A stretch of DNA of 10,471 bases from contig CAZPGL010000055.1 of NCBI GenBank assembly GCA_964586175.1, forward strand, positions 1-10,471, given 5' to 3'. Position 1 is the stretch's first letter, and each line of letters begins with the position of its first letter. The notes under the pieces were generated by a model that did not search any database, was not told where the DNA came from, and saw only the letters and a list, made by a program, of their open reading frames with translations. Shown in pieces: positions 1-6,764 of the stretch. Origin of the DNA: CAZPGL01 sp964586175 (GTDB taxonomy: Bacteria > Actinomycetota > Acidimicrobiia > Acidimicrobiales > MedAcidi-G1). A program made the position numbers and the translations under genes.

Positions 1-450
1 GGCCGCGAGATGATCCAGGCCAACCGGGCCGACCGGCAGGCCGGCTGCATCGTGGGCCTGCACTACCACCTGCACCAGGCCGACTACTGGTACGTCCCAT
101 TCGGTACGGCACGGGTCGTCCTCCATGATCTGCGTGACGGCTCCCCCACCGACGGTGCCACCATCTGCACCGATCTCGGTGCCCGACCCGACGGCACCCA
201 CGACCACGGCGGCATCTTCATCCCGCCGGGGGTGGCCCACGGCTTCGCCGCCCTGACCGACATGACCATCACCTACCTGGTCGACGGCTACTACAACCCG
301 GCCGACGAGTTGGGCGTGGCGTGGGACGATCCGGACATCAACGCCGACTGGGGGGTCGCCGACCCGATCCTGTCCGACCGGGACCGGGCCAACCCGGCCC
401 GGGCCGACCTGCCGGTCGATCGGCGCCCCCACGTTTCGCTGCGCCGCTGA
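1..450 (+). CDS. rfbC: dTDP-4-dehydrorhamnose 3,5-epimerase (RmlC family), 5' end cut off by window
   Basis: This is a cupin-fold epimerase that inverts C3 and C5 of dTDP-4-keto-6-deoxyglucose in cytoplasmic dTDP-L-rhamnose synthesis. The reading frame is open to base 1 (Gly-Arg-Glu-Met). The ATG at 10 lies inside the conserved region, so it is probably not the start; about 30-40 residues should lie upstream, given a family length near 180. Visible residues 19-23 (GLHYH) match the family's active-site GLHYQ, with the catalytic His at visible residue 21. IPPGVAHGF and the later YYNPADELGVAWDDP stretch are also typical of the family. The usual Arg before GLHY is Val here (CIVGLHYH), and ADYWYVP replaces the common QxKLV pattern; I recall this variant from actinobacterial homologues. 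The gene ends 2 bases before rfbB, which supports its pathway role. It could be a 3-only or 5-only epimerase making another deoxysugar, but the rfbB and rfbD neighbours favour rhamnose. Confidence 0.88.
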   Translation, partial: GREMIQANRADRQAGCIVGLHYHLHQADYWYVPFGTARVVLHDLRDGSPTDGATICTDLGARPDGTHDHGGIFIPPGVAHGFAALTDMTITYLVDGYYNPADELGVAWDDPDINADWGVADPILSDRDRANPARADLPVDRRPHVSLRR

Positions 451-452
451 CC

Positions 453-1412
453 ATGCGTCTGTTCGTCACCGGCGCCGCCGGGTTCATCGGCACCAACTAC
501 GTCCGCCACGTCCTCGCTACCTCCGACGATGAGATGACGGTGTTCGACGCCCTGACCTACGCCGGCAACCCGGCCAACCTGGCCGACCTGGAGAACGACC
601 CCCGCTTCACGTTCGTCCACGGCGACATCTGCGACCGCGACGCGGTGACCGCGGCCATGGACGGCCACGACGCCGTGGTGCACTTCGCCGCCGAGAGCCA
701 CGTCGACCGTTCCATCGTCGACCCGGACGCCTTCATCCGCACCAACTGCGACGGCACCAACGTCATGTGCGACGTGGCCCGGTCCGTGGGCGTCGACCGG
801 TTCCTCCACATCTCGACCGACGAGGTGTACGGCTCGATCGACGAGGGCTCGTTCACCGAGGCCGACCCGCTGAACCCCCGCTCGCCCTACTCGGCGTCCA
901 AGGCCGGCTCCGACCTGATCGCCCTCAGCCACCACGTCACCCACGGACTGCCGGTGATCGTGACCCGGTCGTCGAACAACTACGGGCCGTTCCAGTTCCC
1001 CGAGAAGATCATCCCGCTGTTCACCACCAACCTGCTCGACGGCCACCGGGTGCCGGTGTACGGCGACGGCGGCAACGTCCGCGACTGGTGCCATGTGGCC
1101 GACAACTGTGCCGCCGTCGATCTGGTGCTGCGGCGCGGCGAGGTCGGCGAGATCTACAACATCGGCGCCGGCAACGAGCGGACGAACCTCGAGCTGACCC
1201 GTGCCCTCCTCGACCTCACCGGGCGCGACGAGTCCTCCATCGACTACGTGGCCGACCGCCTCGGCCACGACCGCCGGTATTCGATCGACATCGCCAAGGT
1301 GACGGATCTGGGCTGGTCGGCCGACCATTCCTTCGAGGACGGGCTCGAGGCCACGGTCCGCTGGTACACCGATCACCGTTCCTGGTGGGAACCGCTCAAG
1401 GCCACCCCGTGA
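453..1412 (+). CDS. rfbB: dTDP-glucose 4,6-dehydratase (RmlB)
   Basis: This cytoplasmic extended short-chain dehydrogenase converts dTDP-glucose to dTDP-4-keto-6-deoxyglucose with bound NAD. The product is 319 residues, close to the family's usual 320-360. The nucleotide-binding motif GAAGFIG is at residues 7-13. The catalytic STDEVYG is at 121-127, with the Thr-Asp-Glu triad at 122-124, and YSASK with Tyr146 and Lys150 follows. SSNNYGPFQFPEKIIP (173-188) and GDGGNVRDW (204-212) are hallmarks of dTDP-glucose dehydratases rather than UDP-sugar epimerases. The ATG at 453 puts the Rossmann motif at the usual distance from the N-terminus. An upstream in-frame extension to 321 would overlap rfbC by over 100 bases and has no family match. 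There is no obvious Shine-Dalgarno sequence, so the 2-base gap to rfbC suggests coupled translation. The stop overlaps the rfbD start by 4 bases. Confidence 0.96.
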   Translation: MRLFVTGAAGFIGTNYVRHVLATSDDEMTVFDALTYAGNPANLADLENDPRFTFVHGDICDRDAVTAAMDGHDAVVHFAAESHVDRSIVDPDAFIRTNCDGTNVMCDVARSVGVDRFLHISTDEVYGSIDEGSFTEADPLNPRSPYSASKAGSDLIALSHHVTHGLPVIVTRSSNNYGPFQFPEKIIPLFTTNLLDGHRVPVYGDGGNVRDWCHVADNCAAVDLVLRRGEVGEIYNIGAGNERTNLELTRALLDLTGRDESSIDYVADRLGHDRRYSIDIAKVTDLGWSADHSFEDGLEATVRWYTDHRSWWEPLKATP

Positions 1413-2239
1413 AGGTGCTGGTGACCGGGGGGGACGGCCAACTGGGTCTGGCCTTCGGCCGCCTCGAGGGCCCTTGGGAGATCGTCACCTGTGGCCGGTC
1501 GCAGCTCGACGTCACGGACCCGGAGTCCATCGCCAGGGCCCTCGACGCCCACCGGCCGGACGTGGTCGTGAACTGTGCAGCCTGGACCGACGTCGACGGC
1601 TGCGAGGGCGACCCGGACCGGGCCATGGCCGTCAACGGCACCGCGGTGGGCCTGATCGCCGAGGCGGTCGCCGCCGTCGGGGCCCGACTGGTGCAGGCCT
1701 CCACCGACTACGTGTTCGACGGCACCAAGGACGGGCCCTACACCGAGGACGACACGCCGAACCCCCTGTCGGCGTACGGCCGGTCCAAGCTGGCCGGTGA
1801 GCGGTTGGCCGGCCCCGAGGCGCTGATCGTGCGAACCTCGTGGGTGATGGGACCCGACGGCCACAACATGTTCCTGACGGCCTGTCGCCTGTTGGCCGGC
1901 GACGACGACCTCCACTTCGTCGACGACCAGATCGGCTGTCCGACGTTCACCGACGATCTGGCTGCCGGCATCCTCTCTCTCGTCGAGGCCGAAGCCCGCG
2001 GCGTGTTCCACGTGACCAATGGCGGTCCGGTGTCGTGGTACGAGTTCGTGCGCGAGGTGGCCGAGGCCGTCGGTGCCGACCCTGACCGGGTGCACCCGAT
2101 CGCCACCGCCGACCTGGAGCCGCCCCGCCCCGCCCCTCGACCAGCCAACTCGGTACTCGAGAACCGGGCCCTGGCCGACCTCGGGCTCCCTCGACTCCGT
2201 GACCACCGGCAGGCCCTCGGCCACCTCACCGGCCGATGA
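1409..2239 (+). CDS. rfbD: dTDP-4-dehydrorhamnose reductase (RmlD)
   Basis: This enzyme makes the last step of dTDP-L-rhamnose synthesis: NAD(P)H-dependent reduction of the C4 ketone, in the cytoplasm. The protein has 276 residues, slightly short of the usual 280-300. GGDGQLG at residues 7-13 is the cofactor loop. NCAAWTDVDGCE (55-66) is the family's NxAAxTxVDxxE signature. STDYVFDG (98-105) and YGRSK (123-127, catalytic Tyr123 and Lys127) complete the active site, and DQIGCPTF (173-180) matches the substrate-binding loop. The start is GTG at 1409, inside the overlap GTGA with rfbB, with AAGG at 1398-1401 as a reasonable ribosome site. A longer open frame begins at 767, but that part reads through rfbB out of frame and yields Arg/Pro-rich sequence, so I exclude it. 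The next gene starts 19 bases after the stop. Confidence 0.95.
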   Translation: MKVLVTGGDGQLGLAFGRLEGPWEIVTCGRSQLDVTDPESIARALDAHRPDVVVNCAAWTDVDGCEGDPDRAMAVNGTAVGLIAEAVAAVGARLVQASTDYVFDGTKDGPYTEDDTPNPLSAYGRSKLAGERLAGPEALIVRTSWVMGPDGHNMFLTACRLLAGDDDLHFVDDQIGCPTFTDDLAAGILSLVEAEARGVFHVTNGGPVSWYEFVREVAEAVGADPDRVHPIATADLEPPRPAPRPANSVLENRALADLGLPRLRDHRQALGHLTGR

Positions 2240-2258
2240 TGCTCGGCGACGGACGACG

Positions 2259-3071
2259 ATGAGCACCCGCTTGACCGCCCTGGTCGGTGCCCGACAACTC
2301 GTGGGCAACCTGACGATGCGCGAGCTGCGCACCCGCTACCGCAACACATGGCTGGGATGGTTGTGGTCGCTGGCCAACCCGCTCACCAGCGTGGCCATCT
2401 ACACGTTCGTGTTCGGCACCCTGCTCCGCGCCCAGGCACCCGTGGGCGACCCGAGCGGCATCGACGCCTTCGCCCTGTTCCTCCTGTGCGGTCTCGTCCC
2501 CTTCTCGTTCTTCTCAAACGCGGTGGGGGCCGGCCTCAACTCGCTGATCGGCGGGGCCGACCTGATCCGGAAGGTGGCCTTCCCTCGCGAGAGCCTCGTG
2601 CTGGCCAAGATCCTCGACACGGCGGCGCAGTTCGGCATCGAGGTCGTCCTGCTCATCGTCGTGTTCCTCATCGCCGGAAGCCCGCTGCTGCCGTGGATCC
2701 CGATGACCCTGCTGCTGATGGCGCTCCTCGGGGTGTTCGCCCTCGGGTTGTCGCTGATCCTGTCGGTCCTGACGGTCCGCTTCCGCGACATTCCACACTT
2801 CTGGGGCATCCTCACCCAGGTCTGGTTCTTCGCCACGCCGATCGTCTACCCGCAGAGCCTGCTCGATGATCACGTCGAGGGGCCGTTGCGGCGCATCCTC
2901 GAAGCCAACCCGATGCGGTACTTCGTGGAGGCGTTCCGCGACACCCTCTATTCGGGGCGGGGGCCGTCGCTGAAGGTGCTCGGCGTGCTCGGCGCAGTGT
3001 CGTTCGGCGCATTGCTGGTCGGCTGGTTCACCTTCGGACGGCTGTCGGCCGACCTCGCCGAGGAGCTCTAG
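2259..3071 (+). CDS. Polysaccharide ABC exporter, permease subunit (ABC-2 / Wzm-TagG type)
   Basis: This inner-membrane subunit of an ABC-2 exporter is expected to move a lipid-linked polysaccharide out of the cytoplasm together with a Wzt-like ATPase. The product has 270 residues, the family norm. RTRYRNTWLGWLWSLANPL (residues 24-42) is the amphipathic N-terminal signature of Wzm/TagG permeases. Six hydrophobic spans can be seen near 36-57, 70-90, 120-140, 148-172, 180-198 and 238-259. VRFRDIPHFWGILTQVWFFATPIVYP (173-198) and NPMRYFVEAFRDTLYSG (217-233) are also family-typical. ATG at 2259 places the start just before the signature; the in-frame extension inside rfbD is rejected. The ribosome site is weak (GGACGA at 2251-2256). 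The gene is the last of the rhamnose operon. Its stop overlaps that of the matching ATPase gene, which runs the other way. Teichoic-acid-like or O-antigen-like cargo cannot be told apart from this subunit alone. Confidence 0.93.
   Translation: MSTRLTALVGARQLVGNLTMRELRTRYRNTWLGWLWSLANPLTSVAIYTFVFGTLLRAQAPVGDPSGIDAFALFLLCGLVPFSFFSNAVGAGLNSLIGGADLIRKVAFPRESLVLAKILDTAAQFGIEVVLLIVVFLIAGSPLLPWIPMTLLLMALLGVFALGLSLILSVLTVRFRDIPHFWGILTQVWFFATPIVYPQSLLDDHVEGPLRRILEANPMRYFVEAFRDTLYSGRGPSLKVLGVLGAVSFGALLVGWFTFGRLSADLAEEL
3068..3071. other. Shared CTAG: two convergent stop codons interlocked
   Basis: The bases at 3068-3071 read CTAG on both strands. The + strand permease uses TAG at 3069-3071. The - strand ATPase gene uses TAG read from 3070 down to 3068. 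There is therefore no intergenic space and no room for a conventional terminator between the two operons. A short CCTCG-C-CGAGG inverted repeat at 3053-3063 lies in the permease coding end but lacks a T tract. Confidence 0.95.
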
Positions 3072-4246
3072 GCCCGGCGGACCGAGAACGTGCCGGGGAT
3101 GCGCACGGTGTGCAGGTCGCCGCCGCTCCCCGATACCACGTCGATGGCGGCGCAGCGCTCCCAGTGGTCGTAGCGGTGCCGGGCTGAGCCGTCGGCCAGC
3201 GCACACGTGAGCTGGTAGGTGCCGGCCAGCAGCGGCAAGGCCGGCATGGTGAACTCGATGACGGTCGGTTCGGTGAGCGTCGGCAGGGTGACACCCTGCA
3301 TCAAGGTGTTGGTGGACCACAGCGGGGCACCGTCCGGCCCGTCGATCCGCAACCCGAGGATCAGGTCGTCGACCGGTGCATGCGGCCTGACCTCGGCGCG
3401 CACGACCAGCGGCTCACCGGTACCGGCCGGGCCACCGACCCGACCGTCCGCACCCACCACCTCGATCCGCTCGAAACGCACCTCGCCGGTCCCCCAACGA
3501 GCGCTTCCGTCATGTTCGACCTTGGCCCCGTGGACCTCGTGGAGGTAGGCGTCGATGGCCTCAGCCGGCGTACCGCACACGCCCACCTCCCCCTCGCGGA
3601 TCCACACGGCCCGGTCACAAACCTGCCGTACCTGATCGAGTGCGTGGCTGACGAGCACGATCGTGCCGCCGTCCCGGCGGAACCGGGCCAGCCGCTCGAA
3701 GCACCTCTGCTGGAACTCTTCGTCGCCGACGGCCAGCACCTCGTCGACCAACAGGACGTCGGGGTCCACGTTGGCCGCCACGGCGAAGCCGAGCCGGACC
3801 GTCATACCCGAGGAGTACACCTTGACCGGGCTGTCGATGAAGTCGCCGACCCCGGCGAAGTCGACGATGTCGTCGAATCGGCGGCGGATCTCCCGTTTGT
3901 CCAGCCCCAGAATGGAGGCGTTCAGGAACACGTTCTCCCGCCCGCTCAACTCGGGGTGGAAGCCGGCACCCAGCTCGATGAGCGCCGAGACGCGGCCGTC
4001 GACCGCCAGGTGGCCACGGTTCGGCCGGTGGATTCCGGTGAGGCACTTCAGCAGGGTGCTCTTACCGCAGCCGTTGGCACCGATGATTCCCACCGACTCG
4101 CCGGCCTGCACCTCGAACGACACCCCCTTGAGGGCCCAGAACTCGTCGAACCGGTCGCGTGAACGGTGCACCAGACGACCCTTGATCGTCTGATTCCGCC
4201 CTCGATACCGCCGAAACGACTTCCAGACCCCGTCCACCGTGATCAT
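3068..4246 (-). CDS. Polysaccharide ABC exporter, ATPase subunit with C-terminal Wzt-like domain
   Basis: This cytoplasmic ATPase is expected to power export of a surface polysaccharide through the Wzm-like permease. It has 392 residues: a nucleotide-binding domain (about 1-240) and an extra C-terminal domain (about 250-392). The Walker A motif GANGCGKST is at 56-64, the signature YSSGM at 144-148, Walker B VLLVDE at 164-169, and the switch His at 201 (VSHAL). The ELGAGFHPELSGRENV stretch (91-106) is typical of Wzt/TagH ATPases. The C-terminal part is beta-rich and Wzt_C-like; in characterised systems this domain binds the chain's terminal modification, making export selective. The start is ATG at 4246, overlapping the stop of the upstream glycosyltransferase (ATGA) and preceded by a strong ribosome site. 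An open frame continuing to 5173 would run through the glycosyltransferase out of frame and is rejected. This is the last gene of the - strand operon. Confidence 0.94.
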   Translation of the reverse strand: MITVDGVWKSFRRYRGRNQTIKGRLVHRSRDRFDEFWALKGVSFEVQAGESVGIIGANGCGKSTLLKCLTGIHRPNRGHLAVDGRVSALIELGAGFHPELSGRENVFLNASILGLDKREIRRRFDDIVDFAGVGDFIDSPVKVYSSGMTVRLGFAVAANVDPDVLLVDEVLAVGDEEFQQRCFERLARFRRDGGTIVLVSHALDQVRQVCDRAVWIREGEVGVCGTPAEAIDAYLHEVHGAKVEHDGSARWGTGEVRFERIEVVGADGRVGGPAGTGEPLVVRAEVRPHAPVDDLILGLRIDGPDGAPLWSTNTLMQGVTLPTLTEPTVIEFTMPALPLLAGTYQLTCALADGSARHRYDHWERCAAIDVVSGSGGDLHTVRIPGTFSVRRA

Positions 4247-5421
4247 GCGGTCTCCCTTCCGGTGAACGCCGCCACCATCCGGTCGACGTTGGCGCCAAAC
4301 GAGTCTCGACCGAACCCGCCGGCCCGCTCGAACCCGTTGCGGCGCAGCCGCTCGAGACGACCCGGGTCGGCGATCAACCCTGCAGTCCGGTCCACCAGAT
4401 CGTCGATGCTCCCCCAGTGCCGGCCTTCCACAAGGTCGCGGACCGTGGTCGACGGTCCTCCGGTCTCCAGCACGAGAGGCACGGCACCCGCCGCCATGGC
4501 CTCGACCACCGAGATGCCGAAATGCTCGAACGCGATCGGAAGGCGGCGGGGCGACCGGCCGAACCCTGTGGCGTGCCAGTAGATGGCCGCCTCGCCGTAC
4601 AGCGCGGTCAGACGGCTGCCCGGCACATTCACGAGGACGTCGACGGGGAGCCCCACGGCCGCCCGACGCACCGCCAGGTAGTACTCGCGCCCCACGGGCT
4701 CGCATCCACCGGCCAGGACCAGCCGCCAGCCGTCGGCCCGCCCCGACTCGTGGAGCCGACGGAAGGCCTCGACCAGATCCAGTTGCCGCTTGCAGTGCCC
4801 GACCGATTCCGGAAAGAACCGGCCCACCGACAAGATCGTCCTCGTCTTGTCGGCCGGCGTCGGCAGGTGCCCGACCGGTGGATAGAGCACCTCGGCGGAT
4901 CGCCCCCACAGACGGTGGGTCCAGTGGGCCGTATACGGTGAGTTGGCCCACAGGTGCTGGTATGTGCCCACCCAGTCGCTGCGGTGAATTCTGCGTTCGA
5001 AGCCACGGGCGAACGGGTCGAACCGGCTGGTGACCCTGGCACCGAGGGTGGACAACCCGTACCCCAGCCGGCACGCACCGGATTTGACCCGACTCCGGAG
5101 TCGACGCGGGTTTCCCGGGAACATCACCATGTACACGTTGGTCGCGGACCTGGCCCGGGCCTTGCTCATCCACGTGTGGTTGATGAAGACGTCATGGTCA
5201 GCGCTCTCGGCTGAGGCCTGGTCGTCGTCAACGGCCCGGGCGAACCGGCAGCCGGACAGGTCGATGTCGAGACGCTCGGAAAAGGCCTGCGCATCGGGTG
5301 TGTGAGGACCCAACAGGGTCACCTCATGGTCGGCGGCGAGCCGTTCGGCCAATGCGCCCGCGGCCACCTCTCCGCCCCCCAGGGTGTTCCAGTAGAGGTT
5401 GAAGATGGCGATGCGGCTCAC
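4243..5421 (-). CDS. Glycosyltransferase family 4 (GT-B fold, retaining)
   Basis: This is a cytoplasmic GT-B retaining transferase that probably adds a sugar from a nucleotide donor to a lipid-linked glycan. It has 392 residues. The N-terminal domain opens with IAIFNLYWNTLGGGEVAAGALAERL (from residue 4), containing the glycine-rich GGGE acceptor-side loop. The C-terminal domain has SVGRFFPE (198-205) and KRQLDLVEAF (211-220). FEHFGISVVEAMAAG (298-312) carries the EX7E motif with Glu299 and Glu307. The EHFGISVVEAMAAG wording and KRQ motif resemble the ALG11-like branch of family 4, but donor and acceptor cannot be assigned. The start is GTG at 5421, within GTGA shared with the preceding glycosyltransferase, with GAGG a few bases upstream. 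A longer frame to 5523 would add 34 residues with no family look. The stop overlaps the ATPase start by 4 bases. Confidence 0.92.
   Translation of the reverse strand: MSRIAIFNLYWNTLGGGEVAAGALAERLAADHEVTLLGPHTPDAQAFSERLDIDLSGCRFARAVDDDQASAESADHDVFINHTWMSKARARSATNVYMVMFPGNPRRLRSRVKSGACRLGYGLSTLGARVTSRFDPFARGFERRIHRSDWVGTYQHLWANSPYTAHWTHRLWGRSAEVLYPPVGHLPTPADKTRTILSVGRFFPESVGHCKRQLDLVEAFRRLHESGRADGWRLVLAGGCEPVGREYYLAVRRAAVGLPVDVLVNVPGSRLTALYGEAAIYWHATGFGRSPRRLPIAFEHFGISVVEAMAAGAVPLVLETGGPSTTVRDLVEGRHWGSIDDLVDRTAGLIADPGRLERLRRNGFERAGGFGRDSFGANVDRMVAAFTGRETA
4252..4260 (-). promoter_or_regulatory. Strong Shine-Dalgarno before the ABC ATPase gene
   Basis: Read on the - strand, GGAAGGGAG ends 5 bases before the ATG at 4246. 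It lies within the last codons of the upstream glycosyltransferase gene. It settles the ATPase start against the long in-frame extension and is the clearest ribosome site in the - strand operon, so the ATPase may be translated partly independently of the overlap. Confidence 0.75.
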
Positions 5422-6764
5422 GTCCGGACCTCGGCGGTGCGATAGACCGCTCGACGGGACACCGTGCGGCCCGTGGACCAGCGGTGGCCCAATGAACCCG
5501 GCAGACGCCGCCACGCCCCCCACAGCACCCGGCCATGGTGGACGACCTCACTTCGCCGGGGAAGCCGGATCCGGCACAACGGCCACACCAGGTCGCGAAC
5601 CAACGAGCGCAGGAACCGGGCATGGGCCCGGGCCCACTCCTCGGCGAACACCCGGCCCGGCGCGTTCTTGGCCACCACGAGCAGCCGGTTGCGGTCGACC
5701 TGGTAGCGGAACAACGGTGACCATTCACCGGTGCTCTGGGCGTGATGGTGGCGAACCAGGCTGGCCGGTTCGTAGGCGTACCTCCAGCCTCGCAGCCGAC
5801 CCCGCCACGACAGGTCCAGATCCTCGTAGTACAGGAAAAACCGGTCATCGAAGACCCCGACCTCGCGCAGGTACTCGGGGCGGAGCAGCACCGCTCCACC
5901 ACACCATGCCCGGGCCTCCTCGGCGACGTCGTACTGGCCTCGGTCCATCTCCCGGAATCCCCGATCCCCGCCGTACCCACCGGCGTAGATCACGCTTCCG
6001 GCGTTCTGGACGACGTTCTGGCCGGCTCCGTCCAGTTCGATGTCCACGGTCGTCGCCTCAGCGCCGACCTGAACCACCGTCGAGCTCCCGTCGCAGATCA
6101 CAGTGCACTCCGTCGGCTCCGAACGCCGGAAGGTCAGACGGAGACGGCGGCTCGTCGGATCCGCCGACAGGGTCAGGGATGCCGTTCCTGTGCTCCAGAC
6201 CGCCATCCGCTCACCGTCCATGGGCTCTTCGCCGAGGTGCCACCCGGCCCCGAATCCCAGCTCCGGGACGGTGGGGTAAGCCTCACCCCAGGAGGCGTCG
6301 ATCAACCGCACACCCAGCTCACGGCCATCCTCGTCGCCGAGGCGACCCGCCCCGGGAACACGGATGTCGACCTCGACGACCGGTCGGGCGAACACCATCT
6401 TCGGCGCCACCGCACCGAGACCCGGGTCGGCCTCGAGGGCCGTGACCAGCGGGGGCAGCCAGTTGGGATCGGCGACGGCGTCAGGGTTCAACAACGCGAT
6501 GTAGTCGGGGTTCCCGTCGGCGCGGATACCCAGGTTGGAACCCCCGGCGAACCCCAGGTTCGCCAAGGGCTCGAGAACCGTGACACCCCGACCATCGGCC
6601 CGCACCCGGTCGGCGACACCGTCCAGCGACCCGTTGTCGACCAGCACCACATCGAGACGGTCGACCGGCCAGCCGCCGTTCCACAACGACTCGAGGCAGT
6701 CGAGGGTCAGATCCCCGCCGTCGAAGTTGACGACGACCACGCGGACCAGGGGGAGCTCAGGCAC
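5418..6764 (-). CDS. Glycosyltransferase family 2 (WbbL-like) with an inserted beta-rich domain
   Basis: This is a GT-A transferase of the WbbL/rhamnosyltransferase-like branch, probably adding a sugar (possibly L-rhamnose) to a lipid-linked acceptor. The product has 448 residues, long for a branch usually near 300. The catalytic core starts at VRVVVVNFDGGDLTLDCLESL (residue 7), with donor-binding VDNGS at 42-46, NLGFAGGSNLGI at 69-80 and the DXD-equivalent NPD at 93-95. The core resumes with CGGAVLLRPEYLREVGVFDDRFFLYYEDLDLSWR (288-321), which holds the candidate catalytic base in the ED pair at 314-315, then HHH at 339-341. Residues about 129-250 between these halves are additional and beta-rich. 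The C-terminal 80 residues are basic and probably membrane-associating. GTG at 6764 is the start, preceded by GGGAAG at 6769-6774. The gene overlaps the upstream gene by 8 bases and the downstream gene by 4. Confidence 0.92.
   Translation of the reverse strand: MPELPLVRVVVVNFDGGDLTLDCLESLWNGGWPVDRLDVVLVDNGSLDGVADRVRADGRGVTVLEPLANLGFAGGSNLGIRADGNPDYIALLNPDAVADPNWLPPLVTALEADPGLGAVAPKMVFARPVVEVDIRVPGAGRLGDEDGRELGVRLIDASWGEAYPTVPELGFGAGWHLGEEPMDGERMAVWSTGTASLTLSADPTSRRLRLTFRRSEPTECTVICDGSSTVVQVGAEATTVDIELDGAGQNVVQNAGSVIYAGGYGGDRGFREMDRGQYDVAEEARAWCGGAVLLRPEYLREVGVFDDRFFLYYEDLDLSWRGRLRGWRYAYEPASLVRHHHAQSTGEWSPLFRYQVDRNRLLVVAKNAPGRVFAEEWARAHARFLRSLVRDLVWPLCRIRLPRRSEVVHHGRVLWGAWRRLPGSLGHRWSTGRTVSRRAVYRTAEVRT

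Noticed and set aside
291..1376. Long - strand open frame opposite rfbC/rfbB (361 codons)
   Set aside because: It is a mirror of rfbB in GC-rich DNA: Val/Gly/Arg/His-rich composition, no domain, while the + strand carries a complete RmlB motif set.
767..1408. N-terminal extension of rfbD
   Set aside because: It reads rfbB out of frame and gives Arg/Pro-rich sequence; the GTG at 1409 with the GTGA overlap is the natural start.
3053..3063. CCTCG-C-CGAGG inverted repeat before the convergent stops, as a terminator
   Set aside because: The stem is only five pairs with a one-base loop, it lies in coding sequence and no T tract follows.
4247..5173. N-terminal extension of the ABC ATPase (about 309 residues)
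   Set aside because: It runs through the family 4 glycosyltransferase in another frame and shows no domain; the ATG at 4246 has a strong ribosome site and gives the usual family length.
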